Shown: piece by piece, positions 1 through 10,009 of the stretch
Position numbering within the stretch: position 1 is the first letter of the stretch
Layout: every line of letters starts with the position of its first letter
Source: Nemertoderma westbladi
Lineage: Eukaryota > Xenacoelomorpha > Nemertodermatida > Nemertodermatidae
NCBI GenBank assembly: GCA_032718475.1
Contig: JAUCBJ010005712.1
Location: forward strand, 62,001 to 126,000
Length of the DNA stretch: 64,000 nucleotides
Reading direction: 5' to 3'
Position numbers and translations under genes: made by a program
Notes under the pieces: generated by a model
What the model was told of the DNA's origin: nothing
Database searches by the model: none
The model's input: the letters and a program-made list of their open reading frames with translations, nothing else

Positions 1-100
1 CCTGCAGACAGATTTCGGAAATTGTCTTCAACTTTTGGGAAATACTTTGCTTGTCTTGAGATCCGTCGTCGTCCTCATCGTCTTCCTCTTCAACATACAT
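1..100 (-). CDS. MCTP-like gene, internal exon (acidic linker and start of the following helix), cut by the window edge
   Basis: Read on the minus strand, an acceptor (TTTTATTTAG) at 101-110 is followed by 33 open codons plus one base. The product starts MYVEEEDDEDDDGSQDK and ends KLKTISEICLQ. MCTP proteins carry C2 domains followed by two C-terminal membrane helices and are ER/endosome membrane proteins that bind calcium. In that family an acidic run lies after the first membrane helix and leads into a helix of the type K-x-x-x-I-x-E-(I/V)-C-x-x-V-Q-N. The order and spacing here match. The acceptor phase is 0, the same as the donor phase of the exon at 3546-3665. The exon continues beyond base 1, so its donor is not seen. 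The assignment rests on family memory and not on a database search. MCTP1 versus MCTP2 cannot be decided for an invertebrate. Confidence 0.72.
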   Translation of the reverse strand, partial: MYVEEEDDEDDDGSQDKQSISQKLKTISEICLQ

Positions 101-108
101 CTAAATAA

Positions 109-1150
109 AATTAGTATAATCAGCAGATAATTAGTATAATTAACAGATAATTAGTATAATTAGCAGATAATTAGTATAATTAGCAAATAATTAGTATAAT
201 TAGCAGATAATTAGTATAATTAGCGGAGTATAATCAGCAGATAATTAGTATAATTAACAGATAATTAGTATAATTAGCAGATAATTAGTATAATTAGCAG
301 ATAATTAGTATAATTAGCAGATAATTAGTATAATCAGCAGATAATTAGTATAATTAACAGATAATTAGTATAATTAGCAGATAATTAGTATAATCAGCAG
401 ATAATTAGTATAATTAGCAGATAATTAGTATAATTAGCAGATAATTAGTATAATTAGCAGATAATTAGTATAATTAGCGGAGTATAATCAGCAGATAATT
501 AGTATAATTAACAGATAATTAGTATAAATAGCAGATAATTAGTATAATTAACAGATAATTAGTATAATTAGCAGATAATTAGTATAATTAGCAGATAATT
601 AGTATAATTAGCGGAGTATAATCAGCAGATAATTAGTATAATTAACAGATAATTAGTATAATTAGCAGATAATTAGTATAATTAGCGGAGTATAATCAGC
701 AGATAATTAGTATAATTAACAGATAATTAGTATAATTACCAGATAAAAAGTATAATTTGAGAATAATTAGTAAAATTAGCAGATAATTAGTATAATTGGC
801 AGATAATTAGTATAATTAGCAGATAATTAGTATAATTAACAGATAATTAGTATAATTAGCAGATAATTAGTATAATTAGCAGATTATTAGTATAATTAGC
901 AGATAAAAAGTATAATTAGCAGATAATTAGTATAATTAGCAGATAATTAGTATAATTAGCAGATAATTAGTATAATTAGCAGATAATTAGTATAATTAGC
1001 AAATAATTAGTATAAATAGCAGATAATTAGTATAAATAGCAGATAATTAGTATAATTAGCATATAATTAGTATAATTAGAAGACAATTAGTATAATCAAC
1101 AAATAATTAGTATAATTAGCAAATAATTAGTATAATTAATTTGCAAAAAA
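109..1150. repeat. 20-bp AT-rich tandem array
   Basis: About 50 copies of GATAATTAGTATAATTAGCA are seen. Variants are TAACAG, TAATCAGCAG, GATAAAAAG and TAAATAGC. The phrase TAGCGGAGTATAATCAGCAG, a shortened unit joined to a variant, recurs near 221, 476, 609 and 683. This shows that multi-unit blocks were duplicated. Units degrade toward the right end (about 1050-1150), as is usual at array edges. The array lies 9 bp from the splice acceptor of the exon at 1-100, on the intron side. Confidence 0.95.
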
Positions 1151-1399
1151 TTAGTTTAATTAGCAAATCTTATAATTAGTAAAATTTGCACAGCAAAAAC
1201 GAGGTGTTGAAAAACAACCGAGCTCAGGCCCTCAGGATCTCGTTACTAGGGAATATATCACTCTGATGAATTATTTCACTATAAGGTAGCATTTGTAGTT
1301 TAACTTTAACGTAAAAACTTTTGAAAATCCGACGTATTTTGATTAAGTTACAGTAATGTAATATGCCTATTCATATTTGTACACATAAAACCCTTAGGT

Positions 1400-1480
1400 A
1401 CTCTCGTGGCGTAGTGGTCAGATGGTTAAGGCGTTGGTTACATTACGTAGGTTACGAGTTCGAATCCCAGTCGGGAAATT
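1400..1480 (+). mobile_element. tRNA-derived SINE head with pol III A and B boxes
   Basis: TGGCGTAGTGG at 1407-1417 fits the A-box consensus TRGYNNARNNG exactly. AGTTCGAATCC at 1457-1467 matches the B box GGTTCGANTCC with one change. Their spacing is normal for a tRNA-like promoter. The flanking stems pair poorly: the T stem has only two or three of five pairs and the acceptor stem is mostly wobble or mismatched. A decayed tRNA-derived SINE head is therefore more likely than a working tRNA gene. The 3' limit of the element is not clear. Confidence 0.55.
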
Positions 1481-1519
1481 TGTATTTTGGGGCCATTTAT
1501 TTTCGTGTGGTGCTAATTG

Positions 1520-1775
1520 GTAGGCCAATGAGAAGCGTACAACGTAGCGAATAATGAGCCAGGCCAATCATAGGGCATAAATTATCTTATTGCTCAAATG
1601 TGAGGCAGTGGAAAATTCTGTTAGGATTCCATGTCCCAGATTTAGTGTAAGGGCCGGACTGCGTTGAACGATGAGCTGGGCCAATCATAGGGCACGAAGC
1701 ACTTCATTGCTCAATTGTGAAGCTGTGGAAATTTCTGTTTAGTTTCCATGTGCAATTTCTAGTATAAAAAGGCCG
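1520..1775 (+). promoter_or_regulatory. promoter-like block: three CCAAT boxes, a 117-bp duplication and a TATA box
   Basis: CCAAT occurs at 1524, 1564 and 1681. The last two lie in an imperfect tandem duplication of period 117, which shares GGCCAATCATAGGGCA, a TTGCTCAA-T-TGA core and TTCCATGT. TATAAAAAGG follows at 1763-1772, 82 bp after the last CCAAT, in plus orientation. A possible splice donor AAAGGTAAGA lies near 2112. The arrangement resembles the upstream half of a retroelement LTR or a compact pol II promoter with duplicated enhancers. I found no second LTR copy and no gag or pol downstream. Function is inferred. Confidence 0.4.
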
Positions 1776-2400
1776 GTTTGCCTTCGGTTATCACCTCAGT
1801 ACCAAACCTCATACCTTGTGTTACACTCTCTTATTCTTGTAAAATTTAGTTTATTCGGTTTCTTGTTGAAACTTCGTTTTGATAAATCCTTTGTAAAACT
1901 GTAAATATACTGCAATTTCCTGACATGTTTTCTTTTGGTCCGACTTCGGGACAGCCGAACACCAGGGAGATGGCAGCCTAGACCGTTAGGCCGTAAGCAA
2001 CGCAGGGAAGGGATGTCCACAACACGCTAGCGCCCACATTGGATTGACCGCGCACCCCCTTTGCCCCCTTCGAAATGCTCAACTTGCCATGCAGCGCCCG
2101 CTTTGTGAGAAAGGTAAGACTTTGTTCGACGCCCTTGCCCGCCGTAAGACCTATAGATCAGGGTAAGCGTGACACCGCACTGGACGCCGCAAATTTAGGA
2201 TCAAATAATTATATCCAGACACCCCCCTCTTGTCAGTCCTACGAATCCCTGGGTTAACCTGTACTTCCTACAGGTGCGAACTATTGCCATTCGTCAGTAC
2301 GCGAGTACACATTAGGTACGGACAGCATACGTTCCATAATTTAGTGATTCATAGCACTGACTGTTTGGTACCGGTTCGCTTTGTAGAACGTACATTAGTA

Positions 2401-2420
2401 CCCCCCCCCCCCCCCCCCCC
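2401..2420. repeat. C20 homopolymer
   Basis: Twenty consecutive C residues follow GTACATTAGTA. The run could form an i-motif or, on the opposite strand, a G-quadruplex. Its exact length is prone to sequencing error. Confidence 0.9.
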
Positions 2421-3026
2421 TTGTCTGGAGTTAGCTATTTGATCAGGCAAGGAGCATTTCTGCTACCGGCACACTGCTTGGCCTAGGGAGGTTTATTAAT
2501 ATCCTACCGCGCCTTGCCACGTACTGATAGGTATTGCTGCTAACTACCGCAGCAACAAAATTCTAGAATTAAATTAGTATACCAGATCAGCTAACGTACG
2601 GTAGCGATTAACCCCTATTCTTATCTTACAACCAGAATCTGGTATTAGTGCCGATCACGGGTGTAGTTACTAACACTGTGGTTGCCCATTGGGTTGTGGA
2701 TAGGAAGGAGAGAGCTTTGACGTCATTCGTGAGTATAAAGTTCTACAAACGCGACTAGTTTATTTTAGTAGCTAGCGCACGGTATCATTTTAGTCAGAAA
2801 ATCACTAAAACCTAGTAAAAGGAATTACCCGAAATTGTTTTATTTGTAACACACCCACACACACACGCCCTAAAACATACCGCCCTTAAAGTTCTACTAG
2901 CTATAGCGTACTATACATTACGTTAGGTGGAAATTATCTGTATTTGTAAAATTAGGATCTGATTTAGTTGCGGCAATAAGGAGTATTTCACTTTCGTTAT
3001 TAAACTGTTGTTTGTCTGGACAACGG

Positions 3027-3125
3027 TATTGTTACATTTAGGCCTGACCCTTTAGACTGATTTCGTACAGGGGGATCAGTTATTGTTACATTTAGGCACG
3101 ACCCCTTTTCGACTGATTTAGGACT
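3027..3125. repeat. imperfect 54-bp direct duplication
   Basis: TATTGTTACATTTAGGC starts at 3027 and again at 3081. Each copy is followed by a variant of CTGACCCTTTAGACTGATTT. Two copies only are seen, diverged by several substitutions and small indels. Confidence 0.75.
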
Positions 3126-3545
3126 GTCAGTGTTGTTACGCTAGGTCTGTTAACCCACTAGCTCGTATATAAACCATATAAATCACACCGCGGCAAGTTA
3201 CTGTATTTAGGACTGTCAGTGATAGTTAGGATTCGCTGCGCGGGGATTGTTTTCCCGTGAGTTTGGTCTGTTACTGTAACTGTACATCTGCCTCACCGGT
3301 TAGAGGACAGGTATCCTTCTGTCTAGTACGTAGGCATTAGACCCGCTCACGTACATAGAATAGATACAAGGCTCTGTTCCTCGCCAGTAGTCGTTTGTGT
3401 ACTATATCTGTTTGTTTAGATATCCTGGACTGGGATTTGTTGTCAGATACTGTACAAGCCCGTATACATTACTAGAGTCTCATAGTAAGATACATCGTTA
3501 CTAGGATCTGGTAAGCGGTATACTACTGGACCCTTACACACTCAC

Positions 3546-3665
3546 CTCGTCATCTGCTGCCGTGTACCCGCCGACGGTGAGAATGATATAGTTCTTGAGA
3601 AATATTAGAAGAATTACCAACGGAATCATATATGGTTCAAAATTCCATACAGAAATCAGGAAGAC
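3546..3665 (-). CDS. MCTP-like gene, internal exon carrying the first C-terminal membrane helix
   Basis: The exon is exactly 40 codons, phase 0 at both ends. On the minus strand the acceptor TTATTGTTTTAG precedes it and the donor GAG|GTGAGTG ends it. The product contains VWNFEPYMIPLVILLIFLKN, a hydrophobic segment of about 20 residues. This matches the hallmark V-x-N-F-E-x-Y-M-(I/L)-P-L-x-L-L-L segment of MCTP proteins, the first of two membrane helices after the C2 domains. The exon ends ...TAADDE and so opens the acidic linker continued in the exon at 1-100. No further upstream MCTP exon was recognised to the right in this window, so the preceding intron is long or the next exon lies outside. 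Confidence 0.8.
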
Positions 3666-3691
3666 CTAAAACAATAAAATGTTATGAACAA

Positions 3692-4412
3692 ATCTAACTA
3701 CATGCCTAGTGCCAATCACATCTAACTACATGCCTAGTGCCAATCACATCTAACTACATGCCTAGTGCCAATCACATCTAACTACCATCTAACTACATGC
3801 CTAGTGCCAATCACATCTAACTACATGCCTAGTGCCAATCACATCTAACTACATGCCTAGTGCCAATCACATCTAACTACATGCCTAGTGCCAATCACAT
3901 CTAACTACATGCCTAGTGCCAATCACATCTAACTACATGCCTAGTGCCAATCACATCTAACTACATGCCTAGTGCCAATCACATCTAACTACATGCCTAG
4001 TGCCAATCACATCTAACTACATGCCTAGTGCCAATCACATCTAACTACATGCCTAGTGCTAATCACATCTAACTACATGCCTAGTGCCAATCACATCTAA
4101 CTACATGCCTAGTGCTAATCACATCTAACTACATGCCCAGTGCCAATAAAATTGAACTACATGCCTAGTGTCAATCACATCTAACTACATGCCTAGTGCC
4201 CTAGTGCCAATCACATCTAACTACATGCCTAGTGCCAATCACATCTAACTACATGCCTAGTGCCAATCACATCTAACTACATGCCTAGTGCCAATCACAT
4301 CTAACTACATGCCTAGTGCTAATCACATCTAACTACATGCCCAGTGCCAATAAAATTGAACTACATGCCTAGTGTCAATCACATCTAACTACATGCCTAG
4401 TGCCCTAGTGCC
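3692..4412. repeat. 28-bp tandem array with a 204-bp internal duplication
   Basis: The unit is CACATCTAACTACATGCC followed by TAGTGCCAAT (28 bp), about 25 copies. A truncated junction unit lies near 3781. A distinctive block (GTGCTAATC, CATGCCCAGT, AATAAAATTG, TGCCCTAGTGCC) occurs twice, for example at 4112 and 4316 and at 4197 and 4401. This is a 204-bp higher-order duplication. The array starts only 26 bp from the splice acceptor of the MCTP-like exon, on the upstream intron side. Confidence 0.95.
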
Positions 4413-5273
4413 TACTCCTTTGTTCAGAAACATCAATTTAGAAGGTAATTAATATAATCTGCTTGTGTAATCAATATATCATCTTAGTCCGTCAGATATT
4501 GCATTATACCTTGCATGGGAGTATATAGTAAATGTTTTAACTGATTCGGGTAGGTAATATTGTTGTTGTCATCAATATTAATAACGATAATGAAGTTTTG
4601 TATAGTTAAATTAATTTTAAAAATAAATAGATAAATTAAGTACATACCATTGCATCAACATAAATCTTAAATTCCTGGTTGTATCTGTATCTTAATATAT
4701 TGTATAATATGCTGTATTAAATTCAATTTACAGCCAAATATATTAAATAACAACACTTTACATAAAAGTCTCCAGCAAAAATATGTGGGGTGCGGATGAA
4801 ATGAATATTCTCATAAAAGTATACGCAGTACTTAGGTACTTTTCTTAGTAACAGTACTTGGGTACTGTCAGAATCACTAGAGGGAGCCGAAAGGCTCCTC
4901 TGCTCATTAAAGCAGGTTGCTTCTAGTTTTGGTCTTTTTGTAAACTCCAATAAGACCAAAATTTTGACAGTGAACCTTGACAGCCCTCAAGACATGTCTG
5001 ATAGTAAGGGAATAAGCTCCATAGGTTATAAGACAGATAACAAATAAGTGCTATAAAACACTTAATAAAGATAAATTAAAAATCAAAAATCTTCATATAT
5101 AAAATTCCAATAAAATATCGACCGAAAAGTGAAATCCTGATATTCTTCACATGGGCGGAAATCTCTTTAGGATCAGGAAATATCTGTGAGGCACAAATGC
5201 TGAGATTAATCACAGCACTGATCTGCCGAAACTACTGTAATTGTAATTCGTTACTTTATCGTATACCAGATAA
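4413..5273. other. no recognised gene; AT-rich sequence
   Basis: A minus-strand frame at 4723-4959 (78 codons) includes a serine-rich stretch (RSLSAPSSDSDSTQ) but matches no family I know and shows no splice or start context. Within it AGTACTTAGGTACT and AGTACTTGGGTACT form a short direct and near-palindromic repeat at about 4828-4868. The rest is AT-rich with no clear structure. Confidence 0.5.
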
Positions 5274-5274
5274 T

Positions 5275-5471
5275 TGGATTCAACGATTGAAATTGATATT
5301 AAACAGTTGCGCCCGTCTCATGTTTTAGAAAAGATTTGCAGTCTTCGCATCGAGACCTCACTTGCAGCCTACAAAAAGGAACTAAAAACTCATTCTTTCA
5401 ACAAAGGTATTTCACTGAATCCAGCTGCAGTGCATTTGAACTATAACTTTATTTCAACTGCATTTTCTTGA
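5275..5471 (+). pseudogene. remnant of a non-LTR retrotransposon reverse transcriptase C-terminus
   Basis: Two frames carry pieces typical of the region after the polymerase domain in many invertebrate LINEs. At 5278-5328 one frame reads IQRLKLILNSCARLMF and stops; compare the common LQxxxNSCARL motif. In the adjoining frame, LAAYKKELKTHSFN at about 5365-5407 resembles the terminal F-K-K-x-L-K-T-x-L-F motif. The roughly 100 residues normally between these motifs are missing. The remnant is therefore an internally deleted, frameshifted fossil. A TTG-initiated frame across this interval is not a gene. Confidence 0.45.
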
Positions 5472-6234
5472 AACACCTAAGAAGAAAGAGAAATCCAAAA
5501 AAAAACAAAAAAAAAAACTTTCACTTCGTTGTTTCAACAAGCATCCACTGCACATACTTAAAAGTTAAAACACACGATCGACGACAAGCAAAAATTACTA
5601 TGTACCACGGACCCGACAACTACAAGGACAGAAATCATTAAACGATAGATACAGATATTAAACAAAGTAAATCGAAAAATCATTATAAATATTAAGATTA
5701 AGTATATTACATAAATAGTAGCATAATAACAAAATATTAAGATTTTATTCACTTTCTTATCATAACAATATAAATTAAATTAATTAAATAAACGAATAAA
5801 AAGTAAAATAAATATACTGTACTTTTTGAGATTAAAAAGGAATCGCCTCAACTGTTACTGGTTGGATAGGCTAGTAGTAATAGACCCCCCCCCCCCCCCG
5901 CCCCCCGAACTGGTCGTTGATAGCAGATGACAAAACTAGCCTCGGCTACTACTGTCAACTACTATCAGTGCACTATCAACACTCAAAAACTAAATTCCTT
6001 TAAAGCAAATTTTTAAATTTTTAAATGCTTACTACTGCCAAGCCTTGGAGTAATCGAAACACTACAAATAGTTTTACCTTACTAAACTTTGCTGCATCTA
6101 TAATAAGCCAAAGTGAAAAGATATGTTCTAGACATCCTCTGCCCTTTTGGGCTCCAGCCTGACACTTATCTATATTGCACCATAGCCTAGCACAAAGCCT
6201 AGCACAAAGCTAGTAAAAATTATTAGAAATTGCA
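5472..6234. other. AT-rich spacer with an A-rich run and an interrupted C tract
   Basis: An A-rich run of about 20 bases lies near 5497-5518 and may be a retrotransposon tail following the remnant just upstream. A C-rich tract of about 22 bases (one internal G) lies near 5885. GCCTAGCACAAA is directly repeated near 6185. A minus-strand frame at 5558-5752 is hydrophobic only because the DNA is AT-rich. Confidence 0.5.
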
Positions 6235-6720
6235 TTTTTATAATATTAGTGAGTAATAATTAGGTAATAATGGAGTAGTAAATTTTATGCAATATTGCAA
6301 GTAATTATTGGTGTAGCAAATTATGTAATATTGGCGAGTAATTATGAGAGTAGTATAAATTGTTATGTAATTATTATTGGTGTATAAATTATGTAATATT
6401 GGCGAGTAATTATGAGAGTAGTATAAATTGTTATGTAATTATTATTGGTGTATAAATTTTATGTCCTTGGCGAATAATAATTGGTGCAGTCTATACATGG
6501 AACATGGCGAGTGAATTTTGGAGTAGTAAAGAATTGTTGTACATAATCCAGTAATTATTAATGGAGTAATAAATTGTATATTATTGGCGAGTAATAATTG
6601 GAGCAGTCAATTTATGTAACATGGCGATTAATTATTGGAGTAGTAAACGTTGTACGTAAGCAAGTAATTATTATTGGAGTAGTAAATTATCTATTTTTAG
6701 CGATAATTCAGTAAAATTTG
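6235..6720. repeat. degenerate AT-rich tandem repeat (clearest period 68 bp)
   Basis: The phrases GGCGAGTAATTATGAGAGTAG and TAAATTGTTATGTAATTATT recur. The cleanest pair starts at 6333 and 6401, period 68. Weaker copies with TGGCGA, GGAGTAGTAAA and GTAATTATT extend to about 6720. The block looks like an old satellite that has diverged at its edges. Confidence 0.7.
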
Positions 6721-7199
6721 GGATTAAAAATTGACATTGTAATTTTTATATAATATTTGGCTTGAAGCAAAAATTTACTGTCTTCGGTGCTGAGTAATTA
6801 TTAAGTAGCTAAAATTTTTCCAGTAATTAGTATTGTAAAAATTAATTGTAATATTATTTGCTGTAGTTATGGAGTAATTCATTTAAATTTAGTTATTTCA
6901 TTTGTATTCCTTTAAGTTTAGTTTTCATGCATATTTGGAGGGAAATTTGAATAGCATACAGTAGTAATACTTACTTAGTAGCTAGATACCGGTTGCGGTT
7001 GTGTGTTTTTATTTTAATTTTAATTTACTCTGAAGAAGCCCGTTAAGGGAGAAATGCATCAGTAATCAAATTTATTTAAATTAGCGGGAAAGAAGACCCT
7101 TTATCCACCCAATTATCTAATTCTTAATGGCATCTTTCCGGGAGGCATGTCGTCTTACGAGACTAGAAAGTGCGCTTTACAAATTTCATATTATGATTA
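6721..7199. other. AT-rich spacer with a small hairpin-bearing motif
   Basis: GAAGAAGCCCGTTAAGGGAG near 7034-7053 contains a CCC-GTTAA-GGG hairpin and is followed by GAAATGCATCAG. A motif of the type CTGAAGAAG, then a hairpin, then GAAA-CG, is common at ends of some retroelements. The assignment here is only suggestive. No gene is seen. Confidence 0.35.
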
Positions 7200-7810
7200 T
7201 TATTATTACTTGGGATCATGGATCCGGAAGTTTCCAAGATTCGATTATTTATGGCAGCAGTAGTACCAGTACTCTTATATGGGAGTCCATCCTGGGCTCT
7301 AACTGCAGAGGATACCAAATTTCTGGATGGTCACTTTCACAAGAATGCTGCACCGGGTTTATTGTGTCAAGTACAATAAACATATCTCCAATCAGACTCT
7401 ATAAAACATTGTAGGTGCTTTTTTTAGTCTCCCCTAGTTTAACACTTGAACAAAGTCGCCTCCGCTTTGCAGGACATTGCTTTCACCGTGAGGTCCAGCC
7501 AGTACACAATCTTATGCTTATGCGGCCTCGGAGTAAATAAGTATGTTGGAGAGCCCATGACTTACTTGAAACGCCTCTTAAAGGACACTGGCCTTGGATG
7601 TCACGAAACAAACCGCACAATACAAACACCTGCGCGATATAGACTCAGACACAGCAAAGTCGACATGCAGATAGTAAGCGTTCTAATAGGGGTAGACAAC
7701 CCAGAGTGTTTTGAGACAATAGAAGAGCGGAGAGGCGTTAGGAACGTCCCATGGGCGAAATTAATCCCATTCAGAAGGGCGGTCGGTATATGGACCAGTC
7801 GACGCTGACG
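7200..7810 (+). pseudogene. decayed LINE reverse transcriptase C-terminal region, at least two frameshifts
   Basis: Frame starting ATG at 7218 and stopping at 7379 reads RLFMAAVVPVLLYGSPSWAL then TAEDTKFLD. This fits the LINE thumb motif (L-x-x-x-x-x-P-V-L-L-Y-G-S-E-x-W-A-L). A second piece in another frame, 7445-7540, reads RLRFAGHCFHREVQPV, the usual R-L-x-F-A-G-H-C/H-x-R segment. A third, in the frame from 7446, reads MTYLKRLLKDTGL at 7557, matching the closing T-Y-x-x-x-L-x-x-D-T-G-L motif. The three pieces are in the normal order and orientation, so this is one element broken by frameshifts. No catalytic palm motif is present. The element is 5'-truncated. Confidence 0.7.
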
Positions 7811-8330
7811 AAGCAGAAATTAACAGGCGAATGGGATCCTGGATAGATATTGTAATATGGATTTTGATTATTTCATTGAATATAGATAGATAGAAAGGAT
7901 ATAGTATGGGAGAAACCTTACGACTATTTCGGAAGAACCAGAACCAGTAGAACCAATGACATAGTCCTCTGGAGGGTGTCTAATTGTGGGTGCCAAAGGT
8001 AGGGAGTCAGACGGTCTCTTAGCGGCAAATAACAGGACGTCCTCTATAGTGCGAAGGAGGAAGGGACGTCCTAGTCAGCGCCGAAAACGAAAGGGATTTC
8101 TAAGACACCTAATAAATTGGAACCTAGATTAGAATCAGGCAATATAGAAGAAAAAGCAATGGAGGATTCCATAGTAAACGACAGATTACGTCAAACGATA
8201 AGAAACGACATAATAATAAGATCAACACCGATTATTATGGAGTATTTATAAGTCCCCATCACATACGAATAATGAGGGAAGTTAGTTGAAACACTCAGTA
8301 AGAATCCGCGAGAAATAACATTTTGTACGC
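7811..8330. other. unrecognised sequence after the LINE remnant
   Basis: A plus-strand stretch near 8119-8253 is open for about 45 codons (LEPRLESGNIEEKAMEDS...) but shows no recognisable domain. AGGACGTCC and GGGACGTCC repeat around 8034-8072. I see no RNA gene or regulatory structure. Confidence 0.35.
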
Positions 8331-8336
8331 ATACTC

Positions 8337-8490
8337 GCAAAATAATGTATTTAAAGTAATAAAATACAGTACGAAGTAAAATAAAGTAATAAAATAAAGT
8401 ACGAAGTAAAATAAAGTAATAAAATAAAGTATGTAGTAAAATAAAGTAATAAAATAAAGTATGTAGTAAAATAAAGTAAGAAGAAAAGTA
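8337..8490. repeat. 30-bp tandem repeat
   Basis: The unit AAAGTAATAAAATAAAGTAT followed by GTAGTAAAAT occurs about four to five times. Early copies read ACGAAG where later ones read ATGTAG. Confidence 0.85.
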
Positions 8491-8599
8491 CGAAGATAAT
8501 AATTAAATGTAATTAGCTGAATGAAAGATAAAATGTGAATATGAATTAATTATGTCGAATACCAGCTATATGAAATAAAGCAATTTGATGATAGCTGAT

Positions 8600-8700
8600 G
8601 CGTGATCAGACAGAACCGACTGGTTTAGTTTGTAGAATTGTGCGTGGTCAGACAGGACTGACTGGTTTAGTATGTAGAACTGCGTTATCAAACAGAACAT
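8600..8700. repeat. 42-bp imperfect triplicate
   Basis: TCAGACAG starts at 8606 and 8648, each followed by GACTGGTTTAGT and TGTAGAA. A third degraded copy begins at 8688 (TCAAACAG). Confidence 0.75.
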
Positions 8701-9058
8701 TATACTCACGAAAAAGGCTGCTGATGATCGAAATTTATTTTCCCAAGCAAAACAACTTCTGACAAATTTTCGTGACGTCACTATAACATTGCTCAATTTC
8801 TTAAGGCGGTTCACATTCCGAGAAAGAAGCTGCAATATTAAAATATTTAATTAAAATTTTCGTTGAGAAGGAAATGAAAAAAAAATACCAATAATATATT
8901 AACCAATAATAACCAATAATTTAGGGTTCCTTTATTATATTATAGCGCATATTATATTATAGATTCGAACCGGTTAATAAAACTATAAAAAAATAATAAA
9001 ACAATAAAAACGAATAAAACAATACGGGAAGAAGAGAGTTACAAACTTGAAGCCTGAA

Positions 9059-9108
9059 GGAGAGCTTACAACTTACTGAGAGCTTACAACTTACTGAGAG
9101 CTTACAAA
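9059..9108. repeat. short 18-bp triplicate
   Basis: AGAGCTTACAACTTACTG occurs at 9061 and 9079, with a partial copy at 9097. Nearby, CAATAATAACCAATAAT-type and CATATTATATTATAG repeats lie at 8900-8960. No gene is seen in 8700-9150. Confidence 0.7.
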
Positions 9109-9175
9109 GATAAATCTTTACAGGATTTTTCCGTGAGGACGACAATGTTCGTTGGCGGATCTAGGATTTCAGAGG

Positions 9176-9871
9176 GTCAGATCCGCCCCTGTTGGCGGCC
9201 TCAGGAGGGGCATGCAGCAGCAGGAGCATACGTGTGGTGGGCGTCAGATCCGCCCCTGTTGGCGGTCTAAGGAGGGGCATGCAGCAGCAGGAGCATACGT
9301 GTGGTGGGCGTCAGATCCGCCCCTGTTGGCGGCCTCAGGAGGGGCATGCAGCAGCAGGAGCATACGTGTGGTGGGCGTCAGATCCGCCCCTGTTGGCGGC
9401 CTCAGGAGGGGCATGCAGCAGCAGGAGCATACGTGTGGTGGGCGTCAGATCCGCCCCTGTTGGCGGTCTCAGGAGGGGCATGCAGCAGCAGGAGCATACG
9501 TGTGGTGGGCGTCAGATCCGCCCCTGTTGGCGGCCTCAGGAGGGGCATGCAGCAGCAGGAGCATACGTGTGGTGGGCGTCAGATCCGCCCCTGTTGGCGG
9601 CCTCAGGAGGGGCATGCAGCACCAGGAGCATACGTGTGGTGGGCGTCAGATCCGCCCCTGTTGGCGGCCTCAGGAGGGGCATGCAGCAGCAGGAGCATAC
9701 GTGTGGTGGGCGTCAGATCCGCCCCTGTTGGCGGCCTCAGGAGGGGCATGCAGCAGCAGGAGCATACGTGTGGTGGGCGTCAGATCCGCCCCTGTTGGCG
9801 GCCTCAGGAGGGGCATGCAGCAGCAGGAGCATACGTGTGGTGGGCGTCAGATCCGCCCCTGTTGGCGGTCT
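9176..9871 (+). repeat. 67-bp GC-rich minisatellite, 10 full units plus a partial
   Basis: Units begin (GTCAGATCCGCCCCTGTTGG) at 9176, 9243, 9310 and then every 67 bp to 9846. The unit also contains CGGCCTCAGGAGGGGCATGC, AGCAGCAGGAGCATACG and TGTGGTGGGC. Copies are almost identical; differences include GGTCTAAGG in the second unit, GGTCTCAGG near 9467 and AGCACCAGG near 9620. Because 67 is not a multiple of 3 and no stop falls in any plus frame, three overlapping open frames of up to about 283 codons appear. Their translation is cyclic and has no independent support as protein. Confidence 0.97.
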
Positions 9872-9986
9872 CTATCCGCCCCTGTTGGCGGCCTCTATCC
9901 GCCCCTGTTGGCGGCCTCTATCCGCCCCTGTTGGCGGCCTCTATCCGCCCCTGTTGGCGGCCTCTATCCGCCCCTGTTGGCGGCCT
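9872..9986 (+). repeat. 23-bp minisatellite derived from the 67-bp unit
   Basis: Five units starting CTATCCGCCCCTGTTGGCGG at 9872, 9895, 9918, 9941 and 9964. They share the CCGCCCCTGTTGGCGG core of the neighbouring 67-bp unit. The short repeat therefore appears to have arisen by internal deletion of that unit followed by a second amplification. The core is also a partial palindrome (CCGCC...GGCGG). Confidence 0.95.
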
Positions 9987-10009
9987 CATGCATGCAGGAG
10001 TGAATACGT

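Larger units (their letters stand above)
101..3545 (-). other. intron of the MCTP-like gene (3,445 bp)
   Basis: On the minus strand this begins with GTGAGTGTG directly after the GAG codon of the upstream exon and ends with TTTTATTTAG before the downstream exon. Both borders are phase 0. The intron holds a 20-bp tandem array, a tRNA-like SINE head, a CCAAT/TATA block, a 20-base C homopolymer and a 54-bp imperfect duplication. From about 1800 to 3500 the DNA is less AT-rich than its surroundings and I recognise no protein-coding gene in it. Short plus-strand frames at 1363, 2075 and 2230 have no recognisable product. Confidence 0.65.

Noticed and set aside
1400-1480. Functional tRNA gene
   Set aside because: A and B boxes are good, but the T and acceptor stems do not pair well enough for a cloverleaf.
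2075-2442. Short plus-strand coding frames after the TATA block as a gag-like protein
   Set aside because: No zinc knuckle or other gag motif is present, and the frames are interrupted by the C20 tract.
109-4412. CRISPR-like regular repeats (20-bp and 28-bp arrays)
   Set aside because: Units are directly adjacent with no unique spacers, and the context is an animal intron.
4723-4959. A 78-codon minus frame as a further MCTP exon
   Set aside because: It does not resemble any MCTP segment and lacks convincing acceptor and donor sites.
5558-5752. Small membrane protein on the minus strand
   Set aside because: Its hydrophobic residues follow from AT-rich DNA; there is no conserved motif or splice context.
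7446-7808. A 120-codon plus-strand gene
   Set aside because: Only the middle part (MTYLKRLLKDTGL) is recognisable and belongs to a frameshifted LINE; the start codon is TTG.
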